This document shows positions 8,856 to 21,434 of a DNA stretch of 64,000 nucleotides, piece by piece. Position numbers and translations under genes: made by a program. The DNA lies in contig NW_026946359.1 of assembly GCF_035222275.1 (NCBI RefSeq), forward strand, positions 2,170,001-2,234,000, in the 5' to 3' direction. How positions within the stretch are numbered: position 1 is the stretch's first letter; each line of letters opens with the position of its first letter. The stretch is from Podospora bellae-mahoneyi. Its lineage: Eukaryota > Ascomycota > Sordariomycetes > Sordariales > Podosporaceae. Below the pieces are notes generated by a model, which saw only the letters and a program-made list of their open reading frames with translations, searched no databases and was not told the origin of the DNA.

Positions 8856-11800
8856 TCAAGCAGACGGCCCTCCGTCTCTCCCCTTATTCGCCATCCTCAA
8901 GCTCTCCTCCAACGCCCTCTTCAAATCTTCATCGTCCTCATCCGAATACTCATTCAACACCTCCCACGACTCGGAAACATCCTTCCCCTTCCCCTCCCGC
9001 GATCCGCTCTGTCGCGTCGCCCGCTTAAACTCCTCCTCCTTCAAGCTCTGTTTCTTGACATACTCGAGCACAATCTCCTCTTCCGTCATCTGCCGTTGGA
9101 GCTTCTCCTTGTCTTTTCTAAACTCCTTCTCTGACTCCTCCAGAGCTCGGCGAAGTTGCTCCTCTTCGTCGTCACGGTCATTGCTGTTTCGCTGAGGAGG
9201 CGTGCCGCCACTGCTCCCCGGCAGCTCAAACGCTCCATCTCGGGGACTCGGCACAGGCTTCCTCTGCAGATTCCTCAAGGCCGCCTTCTCATCAGCATAA
9301 TAGGGCTGATACGACTGCCCCTGCTGATCAGCCTGCTCCCCCATCAAGCTCTGCCTCACCGCCTCTTCGATCAAAGCTTGGTATTCCTCATCCGTGATGT
9401 TGGTGAACTCCTCATCAGAGATATAATTCCCCTTGAAATCCACCGGCCACCCAGCGTCGAACTGCGGCGGCCTGTCGGGGGGTGTATTCTGCCCAGAGGC
9501 TCCCCGATTGTCCACAGCCTGGTTCTCCGCAGCCGCCAACGCCCTCTCCGCCGCCAACGCCCTCTCCGCCGCCTGCCTCCTCATCCCCATAACACTCGCC
9601 CTAACCAGTTGCTCAATCGCCGCATCCTCCTCCGGATTTCCATTCGAAGTCCTCTGCACCGACTCCCGAATCGCAGCCTCAATAGCCTCATGATCATCCA
9701 GCGCCATCAGCATATTGTTCGTGCTAGAGCTCGCACTCCCTCTGCTCATCCCCCTCTCCGGAGGCGTCACATCCCCAGGGGACATCGGCGACGCCGCTCC
9801 TCCCTGATGCGTCCTCCTCCACTCCTCCTTTTGTCTATGCAACTCCTTCCTCTTATCAAAACTCAACCCCCTCGTCCTGAGCCATCCCGTCTTTGGCTCT
9901 TCCTCCTTGTTATTGCTACTGCCCTCGCCGCTCAACTCCCTATCCTCATTCTTGATATCCTTATACCGGGAGTACAACCCCTTCAAATCATGCCCATCCT
10001 GCCTCATCTCCCTCCATCTCGCCAATATATCCCTCCTCTCCTCCTCGGTCGAGAACTCGAGGTCCTCCTCCCCTTGCTTGGCCCGACTGGCAATGATGTA
10101 TCCCATCACCTCCGTCTTGGAGAAGTAACTCTTCCTCATCTGAACTTGCACCCCCTGGGAGAAATACGCCGGGATCGACCACAAAGCAGCCGAGTTCTTG
10201 AGGAAGAACCCGCCTACTCCCTTGCCAAAACCCTTGACCAGGCCAACGGGGCCTTCCTTCTGTGCGCCTTTCCAGGGCTGGGTAAAGAGGCCAGAGACGC
10301 CATCATAGACACCCAGGCTGAACTCCTTGCCAGCTACGCGGACGCCGGAGCTGAAACCGGTGACCTTCTCCACTGGACGGACTGTCTCATCGTGGTAGAG
10401 CTTTGGTGCGTTGCGAAAGCCGCGGGCGACGCCCAGGCAGAAGTTGGTGTGGACTTTTGCGCCCACGCCTAGGATGCGCATGGCGCCTTTGCCTGCTCCT
10501 ACCGCAAGGTCGAGGTTGAAGGGTTCGCGGCTGGGGGAGCTCGAGCCCGATGCTCGGGTTGGGGGAGGGGAGAGCTTGGAGGAGGTGTCGGTCCCGGTGC
10601 CGGTGTCGATTCTGGTGAAGGCGGTGGGAGTGGTCGAGTTGGAGCTAATGCTGGCTGCGTCGGCGGCGTGGGAGGTGGTTCGTTGATGAGAGGAGCTGGG
10701 TGAGATGGTGCTGACTGAGATGGAGGCTGCATCATCAACAAGGACGCTGTTTCTGTCGCCGACGATTGTTGACCTGGAGCTCGAGGCTTCACTGTTGCTG
10801 CTCTTTTCCTTGGCCTTTTTGTTTTCTTTGGCACCTTTGAAGACTTCTCTGGGGAAATCGGCCACGGCCAAGGTCAAGGCACTGAAGTCTCCAACGAGTG
10901 CCGCGGTGGCTGCTGAGACAGGGTCCCAGGGCTGCTCGTCTGTGTCATGTTCTACCGAGCGATGTCTGGTGAAATGTTAGCAAGATATCCTCAATAACAA
11001 ATGAAGGTGGAAGGAAGCTTACAACTTGAGATCCGTATACTTCAGCCATCCCTCCCTAACCAACACCGCCGCCGCCAGCGCACTCAACCTGACATGCGTC
11101 CTCCTCACCCTCCAAACAGCAACCCGACTCGGCGCAAGCGAGCATCTCATGTTGTCAGTATTCAAGAACTGATGGAACGTCTTGCCACCCACATCAGCCC
11201 CCTTCTCCGCCCTGATCTTCTGTCCGAGCTCCTTCGCCTTGGTCTGTGTACCCGGCTCCAAGCACTTCTCAATAGCAGCCGCGAGGTTCTCGGCTGTCAA
11301 AGTCTTGAACGGAATTGGTGCTGGCCCAGCACCAGACCTAGCAATCATGTTGCCCCAGAAGATCTGGTCTCCAAAGAAAGGCACAACGACGGTCGGCTTG
11401 CCAGCGTTGATGCCCGCTGCTGTGGTTCCCGCACCTCCGTGATGTACCACGGCCGCCACCTTCTTGAACAGCCAGTCGTGAGGACAGTTCCCGAGCATGA
11501 AGACATTCTCCGGAAGGCTCAGTGCATCTCCTCCGATGCCACCCCATCCCTTTGATACCAAAGCCCTCACCCCAGTGCGCTTGACGGCATCAAAGATCGT
11601 CTTGGTCAGCGCATCAGGGTCATCGACGACAATCGACCCAAAACCGATGTATACCGGCGGCGGCCCAGCATCCAGGAATGCCTTTAACGTGGGGTCAGGC
11701 TCGTACCCAGACTCAAGGTTCAGAAAGAAGAACCCCGACACTGACACCTCCTCACCCCAATCCGCTGGCTTGGGAATGAGAGCTGGTGACCAGCAGTACG

Positions 11801-13165
11801 TAGTCGGTATCCTCATCCGCGAAATCAACCCCGGAGCCCAAAGCAAGCTCAAGCTCTCCAAGTCCAGGACGTTTGTCCTAAACCGGTTGATCACATCTCC
11901 CAGCCCCTGCCAAGTCATCATCTCAACCAGGGTATAGGAAACATAATTGGTTAGGACATCATCCGCGTTGGTAGCAATGATATCCGCCAGCGGATGGGGA
12001 AACGCCCTTGTCGGTGTCCACGGCATCCTATTCCCACCTGTTAGCAAACCCCTCTCCCATTCAGTCCCAGTCAAGTACTCACGTAAACATGACATGCACC
12101 GGTACCCCCAACTTCTCCGCAATATGCACATGCGCAAAGCTCGGCGGGTTTGCAATGATCGCGTCCGCCACGAATGGCCTATCCCCCTCCCCGCCCTGCG
12201 TGATACAGCTCCTCCAGCACCCCTCCAGCATCTCCTCCACCCCCTTCCTCCTCCTCCTGATCTCCCCCTGCCTCAAGGCCTCGAAGCCAGGCATCAACCC
12301 CGGATGCTTCACCATAAACGCCATCAGCTCCGCCGGGTCCCCCCCAATGTCAAAAAACTCGAGGCCATTCTCCTCGACGAACTTCTTAAACGTCCCATGC
12401 GTGGCGATCCGGACCCTGTGGCCATATGTATCCCTCAGGACCAAGCCCAGCGCAATAAAAGGCTGGACATCACCTCTTGACCCGACAATCTGAATAACAA
12501 CGTTAAGCTTTGGGGGCGGCGTCTGTCCCGGCAGACCACCAAGGTTAGGGGGGATATACGGCGGAGGAAGGGGACCAGAAGGCAAGGGGGGCAAAGGAGG
12601 GGGTTTTGACCTCTTGGCTATCGCAGGCGCAAGAAGCGTAGACAAGCGCCGGTTCTTCTCCAGCAAATGGATCGAGACGCGGCCAGTGGCTTCAACGGTC
12701 ATTGTGTTAGTCGGCTGGCAAGAGATTACGTATATCCACGCGATGACATAGGTAATATGGTACAGAGGTAGGTTAAGAACGGATTCTGGGTAGCGGTCAA
12801 GAAGAAAGAGGATCGCAAAAGGGGTGTAAGTAGGAATGGAACCGGGCGGGCATGGGCGAGGGTAAATTGTGATACTCACAAGTTACAGCGGCGTCGGCAG
12901 CGAATCCGTTTTGCGAGAGCTGTAGCTGATCATGGTGCTCGCCTTCTCCGTAAGCCGGGGGGGCTACATCCAGGTTCTCGTCCTCGCCTGCCATGAGATC
13001 TTCATGGGTTGGGATTGCGTTTGTCCTACGCGGGCCGTCTGACGGTGGCTGCTGAGCTTCTGTCTGTTGCGGCTGTGAAGACAACCGCTGTCTAGACAGT
13101 CTGGAAGGTGATCTAGGCGGTACTGGTGGTGGCCCGGGACGGCCGGGATTGTCGTTGCCTGTCAT
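8856..13165 (-). CDS. Sterol 3-beta-glucosyltransferase-like GT1 protein with UIM-like C-terminus
   Basis: Four exons: 13165-12880, 12689-12083, 12027-11023 and 10965-8856. Introns are 190, 55 and 57 nt, and the total of 4008 nt is an exact frame of 1335 residues. The catalytic half (about residues 100-640) has GSRGDVQPFIALGL near 165, HVMFTMPWTPT across the second intron, and the donor-binding VVHHGGAGTTAAG near 492. This is the signature of UDP-glucose:sterol glucosyltransferases. It lacks the GRAM and PH domains of Atg26 proper. The C-terminal half starts with EQPWDPVSAATAALVGDF and ends in a charged helical region with ubiquitin-interacting-motif-like repeats near residues 1058, 1083, 1165, 1241 and 1320 (for example EEQLRRALEES and DEDLKRALEES). 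Exon 1 is Pro-rich. An upstream in-frame ATG at 13270 is less likely as the start. Confidence 0.87.
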
Positions 13166-14355
13166 GGCGTTGGCGATGATGAGTGTGAGAGTGACAGGTA
13201 CAACTGTCTGCGGATAGCGAACTCGACCAGTTGTATTCCAAGTATCTTTGTCTTGGGGATTCGGCTTCAAAAACAGTAGGAAAGTGAGAAAGGAATGCTG
13301 ACGACAGCAAGCTGGTATATGGGTCGTGGGCTATGTCTGTCTTGTGTAAGGTGTGGGAGGTTAGGTAAGACAGGCAGGGGACGCCGAAAGGAAGAGGGAG
13401 AGGTGAACGTAGTGGTCCGGTCCGTCGGGTTCAAAAGTCCTTCCCGGGTGTGGTATTTGATTTGTTCCTCGTGAGGTGCTGACCAACGAGAGAGATGGTC
13501 GAGGGAAGGCAGATGTTGTAAGAAGGGGCAGGCTGAGAAGATGATGCACAAGCAAGGTACTTTTTCCACGAAGAAAGCGAGCAGTGTCTTGATGAGACGG
13601 GACGGGATGAGGAAAAAGTACATATACAGGGAAAGAGTTCACATTTCTCAAGGTCCTACCTGACCGATGTCATGCCCAAACACCGGGCGCTACGGTCGGG
13701 TCTAGCCACAGCCATACAAACCATCAAAGCTATGCGCGGAGACGGAGCCTACGCAGTTGAGCCCGTCTCCGCTCCACAGGCTATGCGTTGTTGCGTTGAT
13801 GCAGTGTTCGTTGGATGACGCAGCGAGTGTAAGTGTGGCGGGGCATAGAGCGGGAGCGGGCCTATCACTCCTGCGCACAGTGCCGACCCATTCAGCGGCT
13901 TGTTCCGGAGCCCTGGAACGGTCGGTGGTGCGCCGTTGGGTGGCATGTTTCAGGGGCTGCCACCTATAAAACCGCACTGTGTGCACTGTGAAGCCCTACG
14001 CGCGTAAGGGGGGACAATCTCAGGAACTCGTTTCCAGGCAGCCTACGAACCTATTACGCGTATCAAACACACCACCTCCACTACTCAGCCTCACTTCTGA
14101 AGATATATTTCGGCACAATCCGTCATTGGCTCTCGTCATGTTTTGATGAAATGCGACATTAACACCGACTGGCTACCACATAATAGCAGAATGAAACCGA
14201 CTAACAGCAACCAATCCCTTTTCGACAAAACACCACGAACTAAAAACGAATACACGGAAAGCAACAAGGAACAGGCCTGCCACGTCGACTCCTTGCGTTG
14301 AAAACACCCAACCCGCTTAACCATACTACCGTCATCTTCCTCATAATGCCATCGT
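13166..14355. other. Intergenic gap with one inverted repeat
   Basis: No gene seen in about 1.2 kb. The only structure is the 10-bp inverted repeat annotated at 13736-13772. The left part is probably the 5' leader of the glucosyltransferase gene. Confidence 0.5.
13736..13772. repeat. 10-bp perfect inverted repeat
   Basis: GCGGAGACGG at 13736-13745 is the exact reverse complement of CCGTCTCCGC at 13763-13772, separated by 17 nt. It could form a hairpin or act as a dyad binding site. No T run follows, and the function is unknown. Confidence 0.6.
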
Positions 14356-15621
14356 TCAAGAGTGCTGGTCGTCCTCGGGGGGCGCAGCACCACCCGTCGT
14401 CGGCAAGCCCATGAAGATTTTGAAAGAGTCCTGAAAAAGGGGTCAGCAAGCACATTCATAGGTCCTCGACAGAAAGACGCAAAAACTCACATAAATCATC
14501 CACTGCAAACCAGTGAGGGTACCAATCATGACGATTCTGACTGGCAGACCGTTCCAAAGCCCCTTGAAACCGATGTCCTTGTAAATTCTTGATGTCACAG
14601 CACCGAATCCCTCACCGGCCTTGCGGTAGGCATTCAGCTTGCTGACCATGACGTCGGCAGGATGAGACACGATGGCGCAAAGAATACCTGCCAGGTAACC
14701 ACCAGCAAAGGCCACTCCCGTCTGCGCGCCCTTGCTGTAATCACTCTTCTGGCCAGGGAGGCGAGCGTAGATCATTTCGACAATGGTCTCAAAGGAAGCG
14801 AACTTCATCATGGTATAGGGGATTTGTCTTCCCCACAACGGGTAGAGACCCTTGTACAGGCCACCGACGCCTTCAGCAGCTGTGATGGTGCTCAGGCCGT
14901 TGAGTGTACCCGAATACTGGGACGGGATAGTACCCTGCATCCGAACCTTGATGGCCTCAAAGGGGCAGAGCGCGATATCGGCCAGAAACTCGGCCGAAGC
15001 CGAGGCAGACAGGTACAACGCAGTCTTGTACTTGTGAGCCGCCTCGGGGCCAGCAATGTCGGCGTAGGTCTTCTTGAAGTATTCATACCAGCCGTACTTG
15101 AACGCACCCTGAGCCGAATAACCGACGAGGGTTGGACTCCAACCGACAAAGATGCCCCGGAAGCCGTCGGTTCGGAGGATATGTCTCCAGGCCTGGAAAT
15201 TTCCTGAATAGAGCTTGGAGTCAATCTGGCGTCGAGTCTTGACAAGATCCAAGGGAGTGACTGCAGTATGGGTGAGACCCTATAATCATGGTGCTTGTCA
15301 GCTTGCGCTTCCAAATATTGCTCCCACCATGTTACTTACACAAGCCAGCAAGCCGCCGAATGTGCAGGCAGCGTAGTATTTCCCAGAGTAGAGCTCGATA
15401 CTGCCGGTTTTAGACTGAGCCTTCTTGCTGGCGGCATTGAATTCTCGGCTGGCTTCCTCGCTGAGCTTTTTCGCCTTGCTCTTCGCATCATCGGCAATGG
15501 AGTAGGCAGGATACAAATCGAGGCGAGCTTCGAGGGGAGTTCGTGAGTTGGTTGGGCTTGGTGTCGGACCGCTACCAAAGGTCTTTTGGAGCGTATCGAA
15601 CGCAGGGAATAAGGGCGCCAT
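14356..15621 (-). CDS. mir1: Mitochondrial phosphate carrier
   Basis: Inner-membrane carrier that imports phosphate into the mitochondrial matrix (Mir1/PiC, SLC25A3 type). Exons 15621-15340, 15279-14491 and 14430-14356 are separated by two 60-nt introns, both in phase 0, and give 381 residues. The first repeat carries GLTHTAVTPLDLVKTRRQ with the PLDLVK signature; later come LCPFEAIKVRMQ and SHPADVMVSKL. The N-terminal extension before the first helix is about 85 residues, and the tail ends PPEDDQHS. A further intron in the 5' leader is likely at 15759-15633 (GTACGT...CACCAG on the minus strand, 127 nt). Confidence 0.94.
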
Positions 15622-15759
15622 CTTGAGGGTTCCTGGTGTCAAGAAAATAAGGTGTAAGTGACAAGTCCAAGCGCACAAGAGAAGCTGCTCCGATCCATGA
15701 CATCCGCGCCCAAGCTGGATGGATGCAGTAACCAAACACACAAGGTCAAGCAAACGTAC

Positions 15760-16763
15760 CGATTGCGATAATCAGATTGCAATAGATTCTAGGAAAGAAA
15801 ATGTAAACGAGGATCAAATCTGATCGATCAACACGGTCGAAATCGCTACTGAGTAGAAGCTCTCAATTGAGGGAATATTTAGATGCAGCAATCCGGAGTT
15901 AAGAAGATGAGACGGAACCCGGGAAGGATCAGACGGTAGGATAATAACGTGCCTGTCAATAACAAGGAAGGCAAGGCTCAGTTACACAAAGTCCGAGCTG
16001 GCCGGCAAAGGTCGGGATCGGATGAAGGGTTACAAGATGGCTTAAACCTGCTACAAGATGCCTGGCGATACTCTCAGTTTGAATTTATGATGCTATATCC
16101 GGTTCTCCCGTTCGACCTTTCTGGATCCCATCCTCCAACTCAGCCAGTAGCGTTCAACATTCACATCGCAAAGTGCCCGTCAAGTGACGACATTGCCCGG
16201 ATTCTGACAGCCCAATACCGGTGACGTCGTTTGGCGGGGCAGCTTCAAGAGCCAACCACTTTATCGCGGCTTATCGCGAAGCCATAACGGCTGACTATGC
16301 CTATGATTGCTTGGTATGATTGACACTTTCGACCCGCTGTCGCAATGCAGTTGAGGAAGCAAGTCATTGTTGAGACTTTCACCGGCGATATCCGCTTCTC
16401 CTCTAGCCATATAAAATCACGATATCTTCTCCCGTCGTTGTACATGAGCACCTGTAGAAAGAGGAATAGCTCCTATTTAACCCCAGGAAACACAAGCACT
16501 GGCCACTTGAAGTATCCCCCACACATTAGCTAATTACATGTGATTGGCCCGCAGGGAGCACCCGGGCCACTGTCAAAGACTCGTTCCAGTCTCTCTGACG
16601 CTCACCTCATCCACTTTACCGCCGGTGACCACGAACTGACACAGATGTCGGAGTGACTTCAACCTTTCGATTAACATTTTTTTTTCTCGGCGCTACACTT
16701 GACTTTCACCGAAGCCTTTTCTCTCCCGGAAAATTTAGCAACGATTCCTAAAATAAACATAAA
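15760..16763. other. Divergent promoter region
   Basis: About 1 kb between the phosphate carrier and the CBS protein. No coding region, RNA gene or repeat is apparent. A run of 11 T lies near 16676-16688 upstream of the CBS gene. Confidence 0.5.
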
Positions 16764-17326
16764 ATGGCCGACGTCATGTCTCAACCATCACAGCCATTCG
16801 TCTCCAAGTGGGCGTCCCGGTATCGCGGGGTAAAAATTCCTATTTCCCTCCCCTCTCATGATCATCATCATCATCTCTAACCTTCCCCCTCCGCATCCCA
16901 TAGGCAACAGTAGAAGACCTCGACCCACCCCCCGCCCTCTCCCTCACCCCCTCCGACCCCATCTCCCTCGCCCTCCTCTCCGCCTTTGAGCGCGACTACA
17001 CCCACCTTACCATCGTCTCCTCCTCCAACCGGGCCCTTTTGGGGTACATCTCCATCCCTCACCTGCAATCCCTCCTCGAGTCAGGGAAATCCAAACCCGA
17101 AGATGAGATCAGATCGGCAATGATCAGGTTCCAGCGCAAGGGGGCACGGTACACAGTCATCACCATGAACACTCCTCTCGAGGAGTTGGAAGGGTTTTTT
17201 GAGGGCAAGGACAATGGCGGGCAGAAGCAGGATTTTGCCGTGATCACGGATAGCGGGAGGAGGTTTGTTTTGGGGGTGGCGACGAGGGAGGATTTGGAGG
17301 AGTTTGTCAAGAGAAGGCCTGCGTAG
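16764..17326 (+). CDS. Small CBS-domain protein
   Basis: Two exons, 16764-16829 and 16904-17326, encode 162 residues; the 74-nt intron has a TCTCTAACC branch region. After MADVMSQPSQPF the second exon has two related halves: LTPSDPISLALLSAFERDYTH with LLGYISIPHLQSLL, then MNTPLEELEGFF with FAVITDSGRRFVLGVATREDL. That pattern is a pair of CBS motifs forming one Bateman module, which in other proteins binds adenine nucleotides. No catalytic domain is attached. Its partner is unknown. Confidence 0.75.
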
Positions 17327-17811
17327 AATGGCTGAACAAGGGATGTGTGGAGGAGGCGATATGTAAGAAAGGGGCAACGAAACAGAAGAGGGTTTTCATT
17401 ACGGACTGGCGTTGAAGGTGGTCGCAAATTCAGGGGGGCATTCAACATGGAAAATGGGCATTGGGATTAGGAATGGGAGGGGGGTTGATCTCACACAGAA
17501 TACCCAAGCTATCATACACAGGGGGGCTCAGATTCCCCTCGGAGCTCGCGCATTTGGATTTAATCTCTTGCCCATAGGTGAAGGCAGTGATGTAGATGGG
17601 CGCAATAGGCATCTGGACAACTTCACCAGACGCACAAAGGTACTGTAGTAGCTTTAACTTAGGATGATGATCTTTGGGCTTTCCAACTTGTAGCAAACAA
17701 AAACTAGCGATACAAAACTCCTGCAGTACAAAACTCGCGTGCAAGACTACCTGGTACTCAAAGCCGAACTACCACCCTTCTTCTCTTATTTTACTTTCTG
17801 ACACCCTTGAT
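17327..17811. other. Convergent 3' intergenic region
   Basis: About 485 bp between the 3' ends of two convergent genes. It holds their 3' untranslated regions and nothing else that I recognise. Confidence 0.5.
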
Positions 17812-18461
17812 TTACTCAAGGTAGTCATAGTAAAGCTGCAACTCAACCCTCTCGCTCCCCTTGGCAATCACCACATTTCTCGCATACCTCCTCTTGCCAT
17901 CGCTGCACTCCTTGAAACCCCAGATCTGAGTGGCGGTCCACCCAGCATCGTAGCTCTCGACATAGCTGAGGAGGTGAGTCTCGCCGTTGGGACCGCCCTT
18001 TTCGGCGTCGGTCTCGATCCAGCCAGACTTGAGGAAGTCGTCGGTGATCTCGGCGGTGGAGATCCACTTGGACTGGCCCTTGACGTGGCCGAAGAGCCAG
18101 TCGGAGTGGTCGCGGAAGGTGTAGTCGAGGCAGCGCTTCTCGGTCGAGCCCTTCATGCCACCGGTGCCGGTCTGCTCGATCTCGACGTGGGTGAACTGGG
18201 TGGCCGAGGGCTCGGCCGGGGGGGAGGCAGGGGCGGAGAACTGCTTGATTTCGAGGGTCACGGTTGCGAGGCCGACCATCTTGCGGGTCATCCAGCCGAC
18301 GCCTTGGAGGGCGAGGCCGGGCTCGATGGGGGTGGAAAGGGTTTTGTTCTAGTTTGAGGCGTTGAGTAAAAGTTTGAGGGAAAGGGAGGGGGAATAGAGG
18401 AGCATACCATAACCCACTTTCCATTGAGGTCACCAATGGTCTTGGAGGCGGGAGCGGCCAT
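17812..18461 (-). CDS. Conserved fungal protein, possibly lipocalin-like
   Basis: Exons 18461-18408 and 18348-17812 are separated by a 59-nt intron (GTATGC...AACTAG) and encode 196 residues. The text begins MAAPASKTIGDLNGKWVM and continues NKTLSTPIEPGLALQGVGW, then a set of alternating beta-like strands (ATVTLEIKQF, THVEIEQTGTGG), a DYTFRDHSDWLFGHVKG motif and a C-terminal ERVELQLYYDYLE. I recognise this as a widespread small cytosolic ascomycete family without assigned function. The short N-terminal 'NGKW' and the beta-rich pattern suggest a lipocalin or fatty-acid-binding fold, which is an inference only. No signal peptide or membrane segment is present. Confidence 0.75.
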
Positions 18462-20188
18462 TTTAAACGGTATGTATGTGTATGTTGTGGTGTGTAAGTG
18501 ATGGGGGAGATTTGGAGTAGTTCAAGGCAAGCTTGCGTTCTTTAATGGGAGAAGCACAAGTGTGTGAGGGTGTACGTAGGGTGGTGTAAGATGGAAAAGA
18601 TGGAATGGGATGTGAGACAGGAAAAGGCCCAACAAAGACAGAGGGACTCGGTTCTTATTATATTCCTACCTTTTTCCAGCCCTCTCTCTCTCTGGTCTTT
18701 CCCCTTCTTTCGATCTCTACTAGCTAAAGGTCTTGGTACATCTGCTAGTGGGGTAGAGTTGTAAGATATGGTACCTACCCAAGCTTGTCACAAGGCGGGG
18801 AGTCGCAGCAGAGCGCTCTCATGAAACTGGGGGCCTGCGTGTCTGGGCGGCCGAGGTTGTGACTTTGGCTTCTGCTCTAACATATTCACAAGCATGCGCA
18901 AGTAAAACGCAAGGACAAGGCTTGCACGCGGGAAGCATTGGCTTCGGATGGATCCCCTGTTTGGAGGATATCGGCCGCGGCGGGCGATCCTAAGTATGAC
19001 GCAGCGTTGCATGGCGCGGGGATTGGGGGAGGAAGGACTTCTGGCAGCTCGTTTTGTGATCGTGACCTCGTGGCCTCTATGGCCTGGTTTGTTTTGTGAG
19101 ACTTGCTGCTTGCTTTGGTTGGGTTGATGCTTTGCTGCTGCGGCCGGCAGACCGGGACAAAACTTGCATTGCATGTCCTCCGAGTCCGATTCAGCGAAAT
19201 GCCAAACATTGAACCAACACTATCAGCCTAGTTTCACGCTCCAGAGAATGCCAGACAGACGACCGCTGAAAACGGTGCTGATATTGGCCAAAATCGTATA
19301 CGCGGTACATCCGCTAGACCGCGTGCCTCGACTCTTCCCGTCCAGATAAACTTTCTGCTATTTTCAGGAACCCTCTCGGGAGTCCCCGTGCGGTTGTGCC
19401 TTTGCATGTAACCAATTATCTGGATCACTTCCCAACACATGTAGGGGTTGAAGCGTATCAACTTCATCTTCAAGAACGGGAAATCACCACGTCCCGGCCC
19501 CTAGTTCGTCAGGTCTCTGGTCAGGTTCATGCTTGATGATCAGGACAGCTCGAAATGAAGCGGCCCCTCCTCCCCGCCTCCCTCCTGCCCACCAAAACCA
19601 AAGCCAAGAATCCCACCATGAATAGTGCGGGGTAAAAATAGTGCTACCACCGAGGTTCCATTTTCCACGTGAAAGCGCTCTTGACAGTTGAAAGACCAAT
19701 GCTGGCTTCACCTTCAGTGGCTGACAACAGTGCAGGAATGCAAAGATGAAGTTCAGGTCCATTGTTTGAACTCTTTGATATGTTATGAGTATTATTCCAA
19801 TGTAGTAAGTAGTAGTATATGCTGTAACACCAGCTCATGCAGTATTAACCTAAACCGTTCCTTGCCTTGCCTTCCCTTCTCGATCCCCTACCGACCACAG
19901 CGCTAAACTAAAAAGAAAACAAAGATTATTCTGAGTCGGTGTATCCTAGTATTACATTCGACGTGCCTCCCCCGAGCCTTCCAACTCCCAGGGGCAAGAT
20001 GCGCCTCTCCCTCCCCCATACATTAGCTCCACATCGCAAACCCTCGCTCGGTGACGGCCAGGTCACATTTCCCAAGAACCCCATCCAAAACAAGCCCTGG
20101 GGTTGTATTTTCCCCCGTTTCTCTTAAACGAATCCTAGACCATCCCTCCCCCAACTCCAGGACATCCACCAGGGTATATAAGAACTCC
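18462..20188. other. Gene-poor interval
   Basis: About 1.7 kb. Minus-strand frames around 18788-19209 lack protein-like composition. I see no tRNA, repeat or mobile element. Confidence 0.45.
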
Positions 20189-21434
20189 TCAAGGCCACCA
20201 CTTCATCTTCTTATAACTCTCAATCACCTCCTCCACCAGCTCCTTCGAAATCTTGGGCTTCTCATACGTGAACCCAACCACCTCTTCTAACCTCGAGCCG
20301 TCCATGCTCAAGTCGGTATCTTTCAACAGCTCCTTCTCCATGAAAGGTGTCAGAGGTCCCGGCCTGGAGATCCCAGCTTCCGCAAGAAGATCAGCCCACG
20401 GTCCCAAAAGCTCATCGTTGACATCGTCCACCACACTGTCGAGGTTAAGCTTGGCGAATGTGCTGATCAACGATCCCTGGAAGCCCGTGCTGATGCCGAA
20501 CACCTCCCCGATAATATCAGCCATGGTTCCCTGAGTTGTCACTCCCTTGTCGACCACGTTAAAAGTTGGCACCTTGCCCATCTTGCCGTCGTCCCACTTG
20601 GCCTTTCCAGCTGTGTACCAGCCCGCGATGGCCCACAGAGCCCTCGAGACATCGTCAATGTGCACTGTGTTTTGGCGGAGGTCCTTTGTCCAGAGCCACT
20701 TCATTTCTGACTCGAGGGCCTTGTACACCCTGGCCATGCAGAGAGCTGTAGCGACCCATTGAGACGCATATGGGCCGTAAACATGGGCAAGTCGCACAAT
20801 GACGAGGTTCAAGCTGCAAACACGTCAGCCACTGTTCCAAAACAAGACAAGATCACAAAGCAACAAAACATACCCCTCAATCTTGGCCAACTCCTCCTCA
20901 GCCTGCAGCTTGAAAACCGCAATCTTGCTCCAGGGCTTCAGCTTGTCCTGCTCCTTACTCGGTGACGAATCGGGCTTGTACACCATCCCCGTGCTCAACT
21001 CGACAAAGCACTTGACACCTCTCTTCGCCGCTTCCCTTCCTACATTCAGCGACAAATCAAACGACCGCAGCTTGTACACCTCATCCTCCTGTGAATAGCG
21101 AGTCTCTCCACCGCAGTTGAACACATAGTCAAATTGTTTCCCGTCCGCACGGTCGAATATCCTAGGGAGCGATTCTGTTTGAACTGGTCAATATATGCGA
21201 GAAAAGCTTGGTAGGTTTAGAGAGAGACATACGCTCTCTGCTCGCATCTGCCTGCACAAACTTGGCGCCGGCACACGCTTCCTCAAACTCTGAAGGCAAC
21301 CACGCGAGCTGCGGGAGCACCTTGTCGACGATGCGCACGTCGGACGCGAGATTACTTTTGTGAATGTGCTGGGCGAGGAACCGGCCAATGTAGCCAAGAC
21401 CGCCGATGATCAACACCGACGGTTTTTCCGCCAT
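20189..21434 (-). CDS. Extended SDR (NAD-dependent epimerase/dehydratase-like), atypical active site
   Basis: Exons 21434-21233, 21174-20874 and 20813-20189, with introns of 58 and 60 nt, give 375 residues. The cofactor loop VLIIGGLGYIGRFLA is near residue 8; then come DYVFNCGGETRYSQ, CFVELSTGMVY and VIVRLAHVYGPYASQW, and HIDDVSRALWA, all typical of extended short-chain dehydrogenases. At the position of the catalytic Tyr-x-x-x-Lys the protein reads Ile152-Ala-Val-Phe-Lys156 (followed by LQAEEEL), so the tyrosine is absent. It may bind a nucleotide without normal epimerase or dehydratase chemistry. The C-terminus ends YKKMKWWP. The substrate is unknown. Confidence 0.82.

Noticed and set aside
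9156-10472. 438-codon + strand open frame
   Set aside because: Leu/Arg/Pro-rich shadow of the glucosyltransferase C-terminal exon.
17674-18357. 227-codon + strand open frame
   Set aside because: It is the antisense shadow of the well-supported 196-residue conserved fungal protein.
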